Shown: positions 9,652-19,375 of the stretch, one piece after another
How positions within the stretch are numbered: the first letter of the stretch is position 1
How the letters are laid out: each line of letters begins with the position of its first letter
Source: Brenneria rubrifaciens
Lineage (GTDB): Bacteria; Pseudomonadota; Gammaproteobacteria; Enterobacterales; Enterobacteriaceae
Reading direction: 5' to 3'
Assembly: GCF_005484945.1 (NCBI RefSeq)
Contig: NZ_CP034035.1
Location: 3,596,001-3,660,000, forward strand
Length of the DNA: 64,000 nt
Made by a program: the position numbers and the translations under genes
Notes under the pieces: generated by a model
Told to the model about the DNA's origin: nothing
The model's input: the letters and a program-made list of their open reading frames with translations, nothing else
Databases searched by the model: none

Positions 9652-10446
9652 TTACTGAGCAGAAGGGGGCGTCGTGATATCTTCACCGAAATATTTAATC
9701 GCCAGATCTTTCAAACGCCCGTCAGCACGCATTTTATCCAGCTCTTCATCAAACTGTTTACGCAGTGCATCACCCTTCTCGTTTTTATGGAACGGGAAAC
9801 TGACCTCTTCCACCACCAGCGAATTACCAACCAACTTGAATGGCAGGTTACGCTTGTTAATTTCCGCCAGCAGAATCGGACGGGAGTTCACGTAGCCCTC
9901 GACACGTTTGGACAGGGCATCGTTCATTGCGCCATCGCGTGTCTCATAAGTACGGATGTTCACGCTGCCGTCAGGGAACGCTTTCTTTAAATTGTTGATG
10001 TGGTTAGAGCCCAGCACACCGGCGACCGTTTTTCCTTTCAGATCGTCCAGCGAGTTGATATCGTTATTATCTTTGTGGGTTACAATCTGGCTGCCGTAGA
10101 AGCTGTAAGGGCGTGCGAAATTATACTTCTCCTGACGGACTGGCGTAATGGCCACCACATTGGCGACGGTATCCAGTTTACCCGCCTCCAATTGCCCCAT
10201 AAGGCCGCTAAAATCAGCCGTGACCCATTCAACTTTATAGTTTAAATCCTTAGCGATGGTTTCCGTGATCTCAACGTCAAAACCGACCAGTTTATTATCT
10301 TGCTTAAAACCGCTGGGATAGCTTTGGCCCGTTGACCCCACTTTCAACACTTTCTCACCCTGAGTCGTATCCTGAGAATCACAGCCTGCTACAAGAAAGG
10401 CAGTCGTCAGCGCTAAAACAGACAAAGTTAATTTTTTCATTATCAT
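9652..10446 (-). CDS. Amino-acid ABC transporter substrate-binding lipoprotein (YxeM-like)
   Basis: A periplasmic solute-binding protein of SBP family 3, tethered by a lipid. The signal peptide ends in the lipobox LVAGC, and the mature part shows the family pattern GFDVEITETIAKDL and SGLMGQLEAGKLD. ATG 10446 (MIMKKLTLSV) is preferred because AGAGG lies seven bases upstream; the frame extends to 10482 but the upstream ATGs are poorly placed. The gap to the permease (78 bases) is the largest inside the importer block. Lipid anchoring is unusual for Gram-negative binding proteins of this type, and the lipoprotein resembles Gram-positive YxeM. The ligand is unknown from sequence. Confidence 0.87.
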   Translation of the reverse strand: MIMKKLTLSVLALTTAFLVAGCDSQDTTQGEKVLKVGSTGQSYPSGFKQDNKLVGFDVEITETIAKDLNYKVEWVTADFSGLMGQLEAGKLDTVANVVAITPVRQEKYNFARPYSFYGSQIVTHKDNNDINSLDDLKGKTVAGVLGSNHINNLKKAFPDGSVNIRTYETRDGAMNDALSKRVEGYVNSRPILLAEINKRNLPFKLVGNSLVVEEVSFPFHKNEKGDALRKQFDEELDKMRADGRLKDLAIKYFGEDITTPPSAQ

Positions 10447-10457
10447 TTTCATGCCTC

Positions 10458-10985
10458 TTATTTTAAATTTCTTTTTTTCCACTGGTCATATAATGGGTCA
10501 TCAAGGATTTTTTGCATATAAATCGTCAGGTGCCCTTTCCCCAAATTGGCTTGCCCGACTTCCCTGAAACCATAATGCTTATACATCTCAATCAGCCAAG
10601 GATGGCTTTGCGCCGTCCCTAATGACACTGCGGGAGCCTTAAGCTGACCAATTAAAATATTCTGCTCAAGCCAGGCCATCATTTGCTTGCCCAGTCCCTG
10701 CTTTTTATAATCGGGATGCGTGGCAAACCATCCGAGATGCGGCAACCCATAAGGGCCGGGCTCCGGTCCCCAGGGATAACGGATAGTGAATGAGGACACC
10801 ATAATGCCGTCCTTCTCCATCACGTACACGCCGTGAGATGAAATGTGTCTGCGAACCATGTCAATGTCCGCATGCGCCGCAGAAAAATTGATGCCTAGCT
10901 GACGTATCGGCTCAAAAGCGGACAACGCCAACGCCAGGAATGATTCATCATCCTCCAGCATAGCCTGGCGAAATACAATACTCAT
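10458..10985 (-). CDS. GNAT-family N-acetyltransferase (YxeL-like)
   Basis: A 175-residue GNAT acetyltransferase. It shows the acetyl-CoA loop around HPDYKKQGLGKQMM and a C-terminal EMYKHYGFREVG that corresponds to the usual FYxxxGF element. ATG 10985 (MSIVFRQAMLED) has AAAGGTG as ribosome binding site; the frame is open further upstream into the lyase gene but has no reason to start there. It follows the lyase stop by 10 bases and precedes the lipoprotein start by 11. In the Bacillus operon YxeL N-acetylates S-(2-succino)cysteine, and the YxeP-type deacetylase here fits an acetylation/deacetylation pair. The substrate is inferred. Confidence 0.82.
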   Translation of the reverse strand: MSIVFRQAMLEDDESFLALALSAFEPIRQLGINFSAAHADIDMVRRHISSHGVYVMEKDGIMVSSFTIRYPWGPEPGPYGLPHLGWFATHPDYKKQGLGKQMMAWLEQNILIGQLKAPAVSLGTAQSHPWLIEMYKHYGFREVGQANLGKGHLTIYMQKILDDPLYDQWKKRNLK

Positions 10986-10995
10986 GATTTCACCT

Positions 10996-12360
10996 TTACG
11001 CAGGCAGCAGACCTGAGTTATTCGCGTAGCGTATAACATCATCTACTTTCTGAGGCGCGCTGCCCAGATAGTTAGCCGGGTTCAGCCATTCATCCAACTC
11101 AGCCGATGTCAGTTGAGCAGATAATACAGGGTGTTCCAGGAGGACAGATTTGAATGACTGGTTCTTCTCGAACGCCCGCATAGCGCATTCATAAACCAGA
11201 TGATGTGCCGTCTGTTTGCCAAGACGCGTGCCAATCTCAAACATCACCTTCTCGGATAGCAGCAACCCGTTTTGCAATTCCAGATTCGCCAACATCTGTT
11301 TTTCATTCACCGACATACCACGCAGAATACCCAACGCATTCTGGAGTTGTGCGGACAGATAGATGTTGATTTCCGGCAATGCGATCCACTCGGCACGCCA
11401 GCTCATGGCGTCACGCTCATGTTCCACTTTCATGGACTCATGGATGAGCGCGGCGCTTTTAAACACCGGCGCGGTCAGGCTGGCCAGCCCTTCCAGCGCG
11501 GCCGGGTTGCGTTTGTGCGGCATGGTCGTGGACCCGATTTTTCCTTCGGAAAAAGGTTCTTCGATCTCGTTAATTTCGGTACGCATCAGGTTATAAAGCT
11601 CGTTGCCGATCTTACCCAGCGTACCGCTGATAAGCACAACAATGGAAGCATACTCGGAGAAACGGTCGCGGGCGGACTGCCAGCCAATATTTGGCGTATT
11701 CAGACCCAGCTTATCCAGCGTCAGGCGCTCAATTTCAGGGCCTTTTTCACCAAAAGAGGCATAGGTTCCGATAGCGCCGTTGATGTTACCAACCAGTACA
11801 CGCTGTTTAATTTCGCTCAGACGTTCAAGATGACGGACAAACTCATCCAGCCAGACCGCCAGTTTAAAACCAAACGTGGTCGGCAGCGCTTGCATGCCGT
11901 GAGTCCGTCCGGTCATAAGTGTGTATTGGTGTTTCTTCGACAGGCGTTTTAATTCAACAGCCAGCAGTTGAGTATCACGGAAAACAATGTCAAAAGACTG
12001 CTTTAATTGCAGAACGGTAGCGGTATCGACAATGTCCTGCGTTGTTACGCCATAATGGATAAATTCGCCCGCCGCGCCACACTGCTTCTGAATCGCGGTA
12101 ATCGTCGGCATCAAGGAATGCTTCATGCGGGCGGCATCTTTGGCGATATCTTCCACATTCAGCGCGCCGGCATCCGCTTTTTCAGCAATGGTGTTCGCCG
12201 CTTCTTGCGGGATAATACCGAGCTCTCCTTCGGCCAGCGCCAAAGCAACTTCCACTTCAACCTGTTTTGTCAGGCGGTTCTGCTCTGACCACACGTCCCG
12301 CATTTCAGGCGTGCCAAAATTATTCCCTATAAGAAGAAAATCAATAAGATGTGATGCCAT
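10996..12360 (-). CDS. Aspartase/fumarase-superfamily lyase (candidate S-(2-succino)cysteine lyase)
   Basis: A 454-residue member of the superfamily that releases fumarate (or forms a lactone) by beta-elimination. Three conserved regions are present: FIHYGVTTQD (100-109), MTGRTHGMQ (149-157) and the signature GSTTMPHKRNP (276-286), whose loop holds the catalytic serine/threonine region. Overall it resembles PurB, but RAEWIALPE after the signature is more like carboxymuconate cycloisomerase. It is not next to the usual purB partner hflD. As first gene of an operon with acetyltransferase, amino-acid importer and deacetylase, a salvage lyase is more likely than purine synthesis. Best candidate: cleavage of S-(2-succino)cysteine to cysteine and fumarate. 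GAG seven bases before the ATG serves as ribosome binding site. Confidence 0.8.
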   Translation of the reverse strand: MASHLIDFLLIGNNFGTPEMRDVWSEQNRLTKQVEVEVALALAEGELGIIPQEAANTIAEKADAGALNVEDIAKDAARMKHSLMPTITAIQKQCGAAGEFIHYGVTTQDIVDTATVLQLKQSFDIVFRDTQLLAVELKRLSKKHQYTLMTGRTHGMQALPTTFGFKLAVWLDEFVRHLERLSEIKQRVLVGNINGAIGTYASFGEKGPEIERLTLDKLGLNTPNIGWQSARDRFSEYASIVVLISGTLGKIGNELYNLMRTEINEIEEPFSEGKIGSTTMPHKRNPAALEGLASLTAPVFKSAALIHESMKVEHERDAMSWRAEWIALPEINIYLSAQLQNALGILRGMSVNEKQMLANLELQNGLLLSEKVMFEIGTRLGKQTAHHLVYECAMRAFEKNQSFKSVLLEHPVLSAQLTSAELDEWLNPANYLGSAPQKVDDVIRYANNSGLLPA

Positions 12361-12446
12361 AATTTACTCGTTAGTATTGGATTTATCAGGCGGGGTTTAT
12401 GTCTTGTTTTTAATCTTTAAAAATATAACATGTGCAAATTAGGTGG

Positions 12447-12476
12447 CTTATACCTTCGGGATCTATCATAGATCAA
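12447..12476 (-). promoter_or_regulatory. Candidate promoter with palindromic operator for the lyase operon
   Basis: On the minus strand TTGATC (12471-12476) and TATAAG (12447-12452) are 18 bases apart, giving a plausible sigma-70 promoter with a leader of about 80 bases before the lyase ATG. A 15-bp perfect palindrome GATCTATCATAGATC (12460-12474) covers the -35 box and most of the spacer, a position typical of a repressor site. No regulator gene is adjacent. Confidence 0.5.
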
Positions 12477-12574
12477 AAAGTTTTATTAAAAGTTATGATG
12501 ATGGAAACCCCACCACGCCTTGAATGGTTTAGCGGCAGGGCAATAGCGCGGTGACGTCAAAACCGATGCAGACG

Positions 12575-12604
12575 AAAAAAAAGCACATCTTTCGATATGC
12601 TTTT
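12575..12604 (-). terminator. Terminator of the tRNA operon
   Basis: Minus-strand stem AAGCATATC/GATGTGCTT (one G-U pair) with a GAAA tetraloop is followed by eight T residues. It lies just after tRNA-Pro and ends the four-tRNA transcript. Confidence 0.85.
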
Positions 12605-12613
12605 CTCTGAAGT

Positions 12614-12690
12614 TGGTCGGCGAGAGAGGATTCGAACCTCCGACCCACTGGTCCCAAACCAGTTGCGCTACCAAGCTGCGCTACTCGCCG
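12614..12690 (-). tRNA. proM: tRNA-Pro (anticodon TGG)
   Basis: A complete 77-base tRNA gene with encoded CCA. The anticodon loop reads TTTGGGA within CTGG...CCAG, so the anticodon is TGG, and the T-arm has GGTTCGAATCC. It is last of four tRNAs in the order Arg-His-Leu-Pro, the same as argX-hisR-leuT-proM of E. coli. Confidence 0.97.
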
Positions 12691-12737
12691 AATGCACTGC
12701 TTTATTGCTTAAGCATCACGGATGCTTGTCGTCTGTG

Positions 12738-12824
12738 TGGTGCGAAGAGAGGGACTTGAACCCTCACGTCCGTTAAGACACTAACACCTGAAGCTAGCGC
12801 GTCTACCAATTCCGCCACCTTCGC
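12738..12824 (-). tRNA. leuT: tRNA-Leu (anticodon CAG)
   Basis: An 87-base class II tRNA with a long variable arm and encoded CCA. The anticodon loop TTCAGGT gives CAG. It lies 47 bases upstream of tRNA-Pro in the same transcript. Confidence 0.97.
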
Positions 12825-12852
12825 ATAACCCTATATCACAAACGCTTCAGTC

Positions 12853-12928
12853 TGGGGTGGCTAATGGGACTCGAACCCACGACAACTGGAATCACAATCC
12901 AGGGCTCTACCAACTGAGCTATAGCCAC
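12853..12928 (-). tRNA. hisR: tRNA-His (anticodon GTG)
   Basis: A 76-base tRNA with encoded CCA. The anticodon loop TTGTGAT gives GTG, and the acceptor starts GTGGCTATAGC as in enterobacterial hisR. Confidence 0.97.
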
Positions 12929-13016
12929 CATAAACCACGCTGACTTTTACTGCTTTATTACGCGGTACTTACTTTACGGGGTAAATGTACCACCGCAGCT
13001 CTTGCACACAACTTAG

Positions 13017-13093
<77 letters not shown>

Positions 13094-13114
13094 TTAGCGC
13101 CGTTGCGGGAGGGG

Positions 13115-13143
13115 ATACTACGTATTTAGCAGGTGCCTGTCTA
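13115..13143 (-). promoter_or_regulatory. Promoter of the argX-hisR-leuT-proM operon
   Basis: Minus strand TAGACA (13138-13143) and TAGTAT (13115-13120) are separated by 17 bases. They are followed by a C-rich stretch CCCCTCCC, typical of the GC-rich discriminator of stringently controlled stable-RNA promoters. Confidence 0.75.
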
Positions 13144-13232
13144 GTGCTTTTTTATCGAAATGTTGTGTTTGCTTATGCTTTGCTCATTTCACGTTAAATA
13201 ACGTACAAATCCGTTTTCCCCTCCCCGAAAAA

Positions 13233-14624
13233 CTACGATTTTGCCCCGATAATCACTCCTTTATTACCCAGCCCCAGCGCAAAATAACACAGGCTGACCA
13301 ACGCCAAAAACGCCATACCGACAAGTAATGACATACGCGTATCAATATTTATGTACATCCCCACCAGAACACACAGCAAAAACGCCATCGTCAAATAGTT
13401 CATCCAGGGGAAAAACACAGATTTGAACGGATGGTTCATTAAAGCCGCGCGATGCTGCTCACGAAAACGCAGTTGGCTAATCAGCACCACAAACCACGGC
13501 ACCATCCCCGGCAACACGCTGGCACTATACACATAAACAAATACCTTTTCTGGATTCGGGATAATGTAATTAAGCAGCGAACCCGCCAACAGGCAGAGAA
13601 TAGAAATTGTGACGCCGGCCGCCGGGACGCCACTGGCCGTCACTTTACCCAACCATGCAGGCAGTTGACGGTTATTAGCCAGTGAATAAAGCATACGCCC
13701 ACAGCTATACATTCCGCTGTTGCAACCGGATAACGCCGCCGTCAGGACGACAAAATTAATGATCCCAGCCGCCGCGGTGATGCCGATTTTTGCGAAGGTC
13801 AGGACAAATGGGCTGCCGGATGTGCCGATTTCATTCCACGGAAAGATGGTCACGATGACAAAAATCGCGCCCACGTAGAAAATCAGAATGCGCCATAAAA
13901 TATTATTGATGGCGCGCTTCAGCGTCACCTGCGGATTTTTGGCCTCACCTGCCGTGATGCCGACCAGCTCAACGCCCTGATAAGACGCTACGACCAGACA
14001 CAGCGCAAACAGCAAACCTTTCCAGCCGCCGGCAAGAAAACCGCCGTGCGCGGTCAGATTGGTTAAACCGGTCGCCTGCCCGTAATTACCGAAACCGAAG
14101 AAAATCACCCCCAGCCCGACCACGATCATCACAATAATCGTGGTGATTTTAATCATCGCGAACCAGAACTCGATCTCACCATACAGACGTACCGCCGCCA
14201 GATTTGCCCCTGCGACAAGTACAACCGCCGCAATCGCGGGTATCCATTGCGGCAATTCGGGAAACCAGTACTGCACATAAACCCCAATCGCCGTGATTTC
14301 GGAGATCCCGACAGCCATCCACATGAACCAATAACCCCATGCGGTGAGATAGCCGAAAAAAGGATTCATATACTTATGGGCGTACACCGCGAAGGAACCC
14401 GCAACAGGCTCCAGATACAGCATCTCGCCCATTGAACGCATGATAAAGAAAACGAATATCCCCGCGACGATATAGGCCAGCAAAACCGATGGCCCTGCCC
14501 ATTTTAGCGCACTGGCCGCCCCCATAAACAACCCGACGCCGATCGTCCCGCCCAGCGCAATCAGCTCAATGTGCCGCGCTTCCAAGCCCCGATGGAGCTT
14601 TTCCTGTTTTACATCTTCCGCCAT
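13233..14624 (-). CDS. yifK: APC-family amino acid permease (YifK/ThrP)
   Basis: A 463-residue inner-membrane permease of the amino acid transporter (AAT) branch of the APC superfamily, with about 12 helices. The family signature [14 protein letters not shown] lies at residues 25-38. The sequence is close to E. coli YifK (ThrP, reported to transport threonine and serine), and the location between wecG and the argX tRNA cluster is the same as in E. coli, so orthology is secure. It starts at ATG 14624 behind AAGGAC. In Salmonella, yifK is controlled by the small RNA GcvB, and the matching ACA-rich leader is present here. Confidence 0.93.
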   Translation of the reverse strand: MAEDVKQEKLHRGLEARHIELIALGGTIGVGLFMGAASALKWAGPSVLLAYIVAGIFVFFIMRSMGEMLYLEPVAGSFAVYAHKYMNPFFGYLTAWGYWFMWMAVGISEITAIGVYVQYWFPELPQWIPAIAAVVLVAGANLAAVRLYGEIEFWFAMIKITTIIVMIVVGLGVIFFGFGNYGQATGLTNLTAHGGFLAGGWKGLLFALCLVVASYQGVELVGITAGEAKNPQVTLKRAINNILWRILIFYVGAIFVIVTIFPWNEIGTSGSPFVLTFAKIGITAAAGIINFVVLTAALSGCNSGMYSCGRMLYSLANNRQLPAWLGKVTASGVPAAGVTISILCLLAGSLLNYIIPNPEKVFVYVYSASVLPGMVPWFVVLISQLRFREQHRAALMNHPFKSVFFPWMNYLTMAFLLCVLVGMYINIDTRMSLLVGMAFLALVSLCYFALGLGNKGVIIGAKS

Positions 14625-14640
14625 AAATCTTCTGTCCTTA

Positions 14641-14653
14641 CTGTGTTGTGTTT
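14641..14653 (-). promoter_or_regulatory. ACA motif in yifK leader (probable GcvB target site)
   Basis: On the minus strand the leader reads AAACACAACACAG ending about 16 bases before the yifK ATG. The repeated ACA within CACAACA matches the seed-pairing target of GcvB region R1 and the translation-enhancing ACA motif described for Salmonella yifK. A small CCGG-based hairpin lies just upstream. The rest of the 284-base gap to wecG shows no gene. Confidence 0.55.
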
Positions 14654-14908
14654 ATCCCGGCGTCTGCCGGTTATTGTTGTTATCAGCCTCCAACGCACTG
14701 TGCGTTGCCGTAAATTAGCGGTTGCGAAGATACAACAATGTGAATTGGAATCACGCATCAGATTTGATCAACAAACCGATGAATAGGATTCTGTATTTCT
14801 TATCGATTGGCAAATAGGCAATTAAAACCAAATAAGCATAAAAAGATAGTTTTATATGCTAAGGAGAAAGGTTGAAGCAAGCGATCGCCGCGCTAATGAG
14901 AAGGAAAG

Positions 14909-15649
14909 CTACAAACGCCCGCTGTAGTGATAAGCAACATATTTAAGTAACTTCACCTGGCGGAAAATACGGCCGGGTTGAGACACCAAACGATAAAGCC
15001 ATTCCAGCCCCAAATTTTGCCAGACCAGCGGCGCCCGCTTTACCTGACCGGTAAACACATCATATGTACCGCCGACCCCCATATACAACGCATCGGGGTG
15101 ATAGCTGCGGCAATCACGCATCAGAATTTCCTGCCGCGGCGACCCCATCGCCACGGTGACAATCTGCGCACTGCTGGCGCGGACACGCTCAAACAATGCG
15201 TCACGCTCTGACGGGGCGAAATAGCCATCCTGACTGCCAACAATATTGACGCGCCACTGCACCCGAAGCTTCGCTGCCGTTTGTGCCAGCACATCAGGCT
15301 TACCACCGATCAGGAAAACCGGCGTCCCTTCCTGACCGGCCCTCTGCATCAGCGATTCCCACAAATCGGCTCCGGCAATGCGGCTTACATCAGCCTGCGG
15401 ATATTTGCGGCGAATCGAACGAACAATGCTGATCCCGTCCGCATATTTAAATTCAGCCTTATCCAGCAATGTACGCAGGGCGACATCTTTCTCGGCGGTC
15501 AAGACTTTCTCAGCGTTAATCGCCACCAGCGTGCCGGTCTGCACCCGATGCCCGGCAAACAGATAGTCGACAAACTGTGCAATGTGGCGAAATCCGTGGA
15601 TGGATAGTCCCCGAATCGAATACAGTGGGATCACGGTTTTTTCTTTCAT
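14909..15649 (-). CDS. wecG: UDP-ManNAcA transferase, ECA lipid II synthesis
   Basis: WecG adds N-acetylmannosaminuronic acid to lipid I of enterobacterial common antigen on the cytoplasmic face of the inner membrane. The protein belongs to the WecG/TagA/CpsF family, with [22 protein letters not shown] and [12 protein letters not shown] as recognisable blocks. ATG 15649 ([11 protein letters not shown]) follows a TAAGGG ribosome binding site and gives 246 residues, the E. coli length. It is the last gene of the ECA operon, 10 bases after wzyE. Confidence 0.96.
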   Translation of the reverse strand: MKEKTVIPLYSIRGLSIHGFRHIAQFVDYLFAGHRVQTGTLVAINAEKVLTAEKDVALRTLLDKAEFKYADGISIVRSIRRKYPQADVSRIAGADLWESLMQRAGQEGTPVFLIGGKPDVLAQTAAKLRVQWRVNIVGSQDGYFAPSERDALFERVRASSAQIVTVAMGSPRQEILMRDCRSYHPDALYMGVGGTYDVFTGQVKRAPLVWQNLGLEWLYRLVSQPGRIFRQVKLLKYVAYHYSGRL

Positions 15650-15659
15650 TCTTAAACCC

Positions 15660-17045
15660 TTACAGCACCCCGCGAGAGGACGAAACCGGCGGCGTGGTTG
15701 ACGCTCCCGCCTGCTGCCGGGAAGACAATGCACGTTGCCTGATTAACCCCGCGCTTTCCAGCAGCCAATACAGTAATTTGGCCAGCAGTAAGCAGAGGCC
15801 AAAGACAAGGCAGAAAAACACCACGCGTGAAACAAACGCGTCCACCCCTTCACGCGTCAGGACAATGATGTTGAACACCGCCCCGAAGCAAAACGCCTGT
15901 AAAATCGCGGATTTATATCGATTACCGTCGTTCCTGCCCTGTTCGTAAACCCAGTCGAACCACTTGATAATCAACCCAACGGCAATTGCGCCCAGCGGAA
16001 TGAACAGCACCCCGCCCATCACCACCAGCGAGCCTAATAGCGTTGGGGAAATGGCCAGCCCGGAATGGTTATTCAACACATCCCAGGTAAAGTAGTTGGC
16101 GCTGTTCAGTACCAGATTGGGGCGTTCGGGCCACAGCCATGAAGGGATAAACACGTAGAAATCGCGTACGATAGGCGCAATCCCTTGAAAATCTATCTTG
16201 TCGTAGTTCTGCCACAACAACGCCAGGTTTTCCCACGGCGAGAAGGTATCGCGAGTCAGGTACAGGAAAGTATAAAATGCTTCATCGCCGTTGACATCCA
16301 TGCCGTAGCGTTTGAGCGCCAGCCAGAACATGCCCACGATCCCGAAAACCCCTGCCGCCGCCAGCATCCATAAGGTTACCCAGCCCCGCACAATGCCAAT
16401 AAACAGGAAGAGGGCAAACGCGATGATCACATTCGCCCGCGTGCCTCCGACGATTACATACGTCAGCATGCCAAATGCCACCGTCCCGATAAGAAACAGC
16501 AGCCAGGCTGACTGCGTCTGACGCAGGAAGTACACCACCAGCATGGACGGAATAAAGAAATAGAAAAAGCGCTTCAATGCCACGCCGGAAACTTCGCTGG
16601 AAAAAATCTGGTTGTAAGTGCTTAATTTGAATAGCAGAAAACCGTTGTTAAGGAAGAACATACCCACCGTCGCTACCGCGATCAGCGCCAGCAACATCCA
16701 AGTCAGATTGGTTTCCACTCGGTTCATGCTAAGAAACGGCGGACGCACGGTTACCGTTTTCCGCCGTAGGCGGGTTTTATAGCTGACATGGTAAATCGCG
16801 TAAAACGCCGTGGCGGAGAGCAGCGCCTGTAGCAAATACGGCACGGGCGCCACCTCAATGCCAAAGCGAAAGACCAACACGCAGGTGAACGGAAAACCAA
16901 AATAGAATGTCAGCAGATAAAGCAGCGAGAACAGAACATTGAAGTTAAAACGTACGCGGCGAAACTCCTGCCAGGTCAGCGTCAGGATAAAAATGACCGA
17001 AATAAGGTAAACCACAAACAGGCCGCCAAATTGTCCCAGCGTCAT
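15660..17045 (-). CDS. wzyE: ECA polysaccharide polymerase
   Basis: WzyE polymerises ECA trisaccharide repeats on the periplasmic side of the inner membrane. The 461-residue protein is strongly hydrophobic with about 11 helices and shares long identical stretches with E. coli WzyE, such as [17 protein letters not shown] and [19 protein letters not shown]. The start is ATG 17045, whose ATGA overlaps the wecF stop by four bases. Confidence 0.96.
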   Translation of the reverse strand: MTLGQFGGLFVVYLISVIFILTLTWQEFRRVRFNFNVLFSLLYLLTFYFGFPFTCVLVFRFGIEVAPVPYLLQALLSATAFYAIYHVSYKTRLRRKTVTVRPPFLSMNRVETNLTWMLLALIAVATVGMFFLNNGFLLFKLSTYNQIFSSEVSGVALKRFFYFFIPSMLVVYFLRQTQSAWLLFLIGTVAFGMLTYVIVGGTRANVIIAFALFLFIGIVRGWVTLWMLAAAGVFGIVGMFWLALKRYGMDVNGDEAFYTFLYLTRDTFSPWENLALLWQNYDKIDFQGIAPIVRDFYVFIPSWLWPERPNLVLNSANYFTWDVLNNHSGLAISPTLLGSLVVMGGVLFIPLGAIAVGLIIKWFDWVYEQGRNDGNRYKSAILQAFCFGAVFNIIVLTREGVDAFVSRVVFFCLVFGLCLLLAKLLYWLLESAGLIRQRALSSRQQAGASTTPPVSSSRGVL

Positions 17046-18127
17046 GTCGGTTCTCCCACTGCCAGCGCCAGCGCCTGCCGCCAACCGTGCAGATAATTAG
17101 GACTAAAGAACGCGATGCGATGCTTATTAACGGACGCCAGTTGACGCTGAGCTTCACGCACCAGCGCTTCGTCCAGGCTATCGCCGTAAAAAAGCACCGG
17201 CAAATGTTGCTGCGCCAAATCCTGCCAGAACGGATTTTTGCGGCTAATCACAAAGGGAACGCCAAACTGAATCAACAGGCACAGCGTGCCGATGCCCTGT
17301 TGACGATCAAAAATAAAGTAACCCAAATCACAGGTGCGCAGCATATTCAGATAATCATCAAACGCCAGTTGGTCTTTCAGTAACTGAAAATGTTTCACGC
17401 CGAACAGCGCCAGCCCTTCTTTCTCAACCTGCTCAATGTAGTCCGCGTTATTGGCGGGATAGCCCATCGGCACGATCACCCGCACATTGGCGCCGAACTG
17501 CTGGTGAATGGCGCGCAACGCTTCCTGATGGCGATTGGTGCGATCGCCTGAATTGCCCACCAGAATCGTCAGCGGCCCCGCCAGAGACTTGTCTACCTCA
17601 ATGCCCGTCAACGCGGGATTCATTCGCGTCGGGAAGTAAAGCAGGGACGTCGGCACATGCGGGTGCCGCTGCTGATACCATGCCAAATCGCCCTGCGTCG
17701 CAAAAACGTGTCCGACCCGGTGTTGCGCCATACGGCGCAACAGATAAAACAGGCGATACTTCAGGCCAGCGCCTTCTTCATACAGGTCCGCGCCCCAGAT
17801 ATGCCAATAGACCTGCGCGGGCTTGATTTTACCACTCAGCAACGCCAGCCACAGCGTGGGATTAAATTGCCCGTGCAGAAAGAAACGGGTGTTTCGATCG
17901 CCCTTTGCTTTCGCTATCACCGCCCGCGCCAGCGTCTTTTTATCCGCGTACATTTCAATATCGAGTGCCGGAAAATCGGCCCGCGGCAACGCCTCACGCG
18001 CCGCCGCCATAAAATGGCACACCTGCTGCCCCGGCAATTCGGCTGCCAGAACATCATTAAAGAAACGCAAAACTGTCTGGTTATGATGCGGGATATCAGA
18101 TCCCAGGACATGAATCAGTGTCGTCAT
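17042..18127 (-). CDS. wecF: TDP-Fuc4NAc:lipid II Fuc4NAc transferase
   Basis: WecF (RffT) adds 4-acetamido-4,6-dideoxygalactose to lipid II, completing the ECA repeat unit lipid III. The 361-residue protein has the conserved [18 protein letters not shown] start, [17 protein letters not shown] and the late [12 protein letters not shown]. It has four-base overlaps with both wzxE upstream and wzyE downstream, so translation of the three is probably coupled. Confidence 0.96.
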   Translation of the reverse strand: MTTLIHVLGSDIPHHNQTVLRFFNDVLAAELPGQQVCHFMAAAREALPRADFPALDIEMYADKKTLARAVIAKAKGDRNTRFFLHGQFNPTLWLALLSGKIKPAQVYWHIWGADLYEEGAGLKYRLFYLLRRMAQHRVGHVFATQGDLAWYQQRHPHVPTSLLYFPTRMNPALTGIEVDKSLAGPLTILVGNSGDRTNRHQEALRAIHQQFGANVRVIVPMGYPANNADYIEQVEKEGLALFGVKHFQLLKDQLAFDDYLNMLRTCDLGYFIFDRQQGIGTLCLLIQFGVPFVISRKNPFWQDLAQQHLPVLFYGDSLDEALVREAQRQLASVNKHRIAFFSPNYLHGWRQALALAVGEPT

Positions 18128-19374
18128 GTTCGCCTACGGTAAATAATGAAAACGCCACAACAAAGTAAAAAATAGACCAGATACGTTGCCATGTACGCCT
18201 GCGCCGCCCCCAACGCGCCATTGATGGGGATCAGCCAGTGCGCAAATCCGGTGAGCAGCAGGAACTGGCTCGCCTCGGTCAGCAGATAAAAACGCAGTGC
18301 GGCTTTGGCGATCACCAGATAACCAAATACGTAAGCACCCACTTTCATCACATCGCCCACCAGTTGCCAGGCGAATAAATCTCTCATCGCGGTAAACTGG
18401 CTGGAGAACAACAGCCAGATAGCAAAATCGCGCAGCAACCAGACGCTAAAACTGACCGCGGCGGCCACCGGTAAAACAAACTTCAGTGACCGGACGATTT
18501 CCTGCGTCAGTGCGGTTTTATCCGTCAAGCGTGAGAGCGTCGGCAGCAGATAAACCGTGAACGATGCGGTGATGAATTGCAGATAAGCATCGGAAATAGT
18601 ACTGACGCCCTGCCAGATGCCGACAGCGTCCCAGCCGTCATGCTCGGCCAGCAGGTTACGCATCATAATATACGCCACAGGCAGCGTCACCGCGGTCATC
18701 AACGCCATCAGGGTAAATTTGCCAAGCTGACCCGCCAGAGACTTGTCCCAGGCAGGTTTCAACGACGCCAATAAAATCGGCGTGCGCCGCAACATCAGCC
18801 AGCCGGCGGGCGCCACCACCAGCGACGGCACCAGCGCCAACCCCGCCAGTGCGCCAGGGTATCCGCCCAGCGTAAAACACAACCAGTAGGCAACCAGACC
18901 AATCAGGCTGCCGCAGATGATCGCCAGTGCATTCCCGATAGCGTCACGGTAGCCTTTCAGGATCGCCAGAAACAGGTTGGCGTAAGCGATACCCATCTGG
19001 ATAAAAGCCAGCGCCCGCACCACATCCTGGTAGTCATCGTGCCCAAACAACGCGTTGGCGACAGGCACCGCGGCAAACAGCAACACCGCCGCCAACAGCG
19101 TGGAAAAACCCAGCACCAGCGAGACGGCGGTGCCGAGCAAGGGCGTTAATCGGTTCGGCTGCTGATGATAGTCGGCTACGTACTTGGTCACACCGTTAAA
19201 AATACCCGCCCCGGACAAAACACCCAATACGGTAATTAACTGGCGAAAATTACCCGCCTGCCCGACCCCGCCAGGGCCGAATGCCACCGCCAGCAGCTTG
19301 ATCACGATTAGCCCTGCGCCGATTTTGATCAGCGTGGAGCACGCAGTCCAGACGGATGCTTTCGCCAGCGACAT
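18124..19374 (-). CDS. wzxE: ECA lipid III flippase
   Basis: WzxE flips undecaprenyl-linked ECA trisaccharide from the cytoplasmic to the periplasmic leaflet. The 416 residues form about 12 helices of the MOP/polysaccharide-translocase fold, beginning [21 protein letters not shown]. It starts one base after the wecE stop and ends overlapping wecF. Confidence 0.95.
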   Translation of the reverse strand: MSLAKASVWTACSTLIKIGAGLIVIKLLAVAFGPGGVGQAGNFRQLITVLGVLSGAGIFNGVTKYVADYHQQPNRLTPLLGTAVSLVLGFSTLLAAVLLFAAVPVANALFGHDDYQDVVRALAFIQMGIAYANLFLAILKGYRDAIGNALAIICGSLIGLVAYWLCFTLGGYPGALAGLALVPSLVVAPAGWLMLRRTPILLASLKPAWDKSLAGQLGKFTLMALMTAVTLPVAYIMMRNLLAEHDGWDAVGIWQGVSTISDAYLQFITASFTVYLLPTLSRLTDKTALTQEIVRSLKFVLPVAAAVSFSVWLLRDFAIWLLFSSQFTAMRDLFAWQLVGDVMKVGAYVFGYLVIAKAALRFYLLTEASQFLLLTGFAHWLIPINGALGAAQAYMATYLVYFLLCCGVFIIYRRRT

Positions 19375-19375
19375 A

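Noticed and set aside
11272..11952. A 226-residue plus-strand frame
   Set aside because: It lies entirely antisense to the lyase gene and resembles no protein family; it mirrors the codon structure of the opposite strand.
10996..12360. Annotation of the lyase as the housekeeping adenylosuccinate lyase
   Set aside because: Operon context, threonine-rich signature and the EWIALPE segment speak for a catabolic paralog; the true purB normally lies with hflD and mnmA, which are not here.
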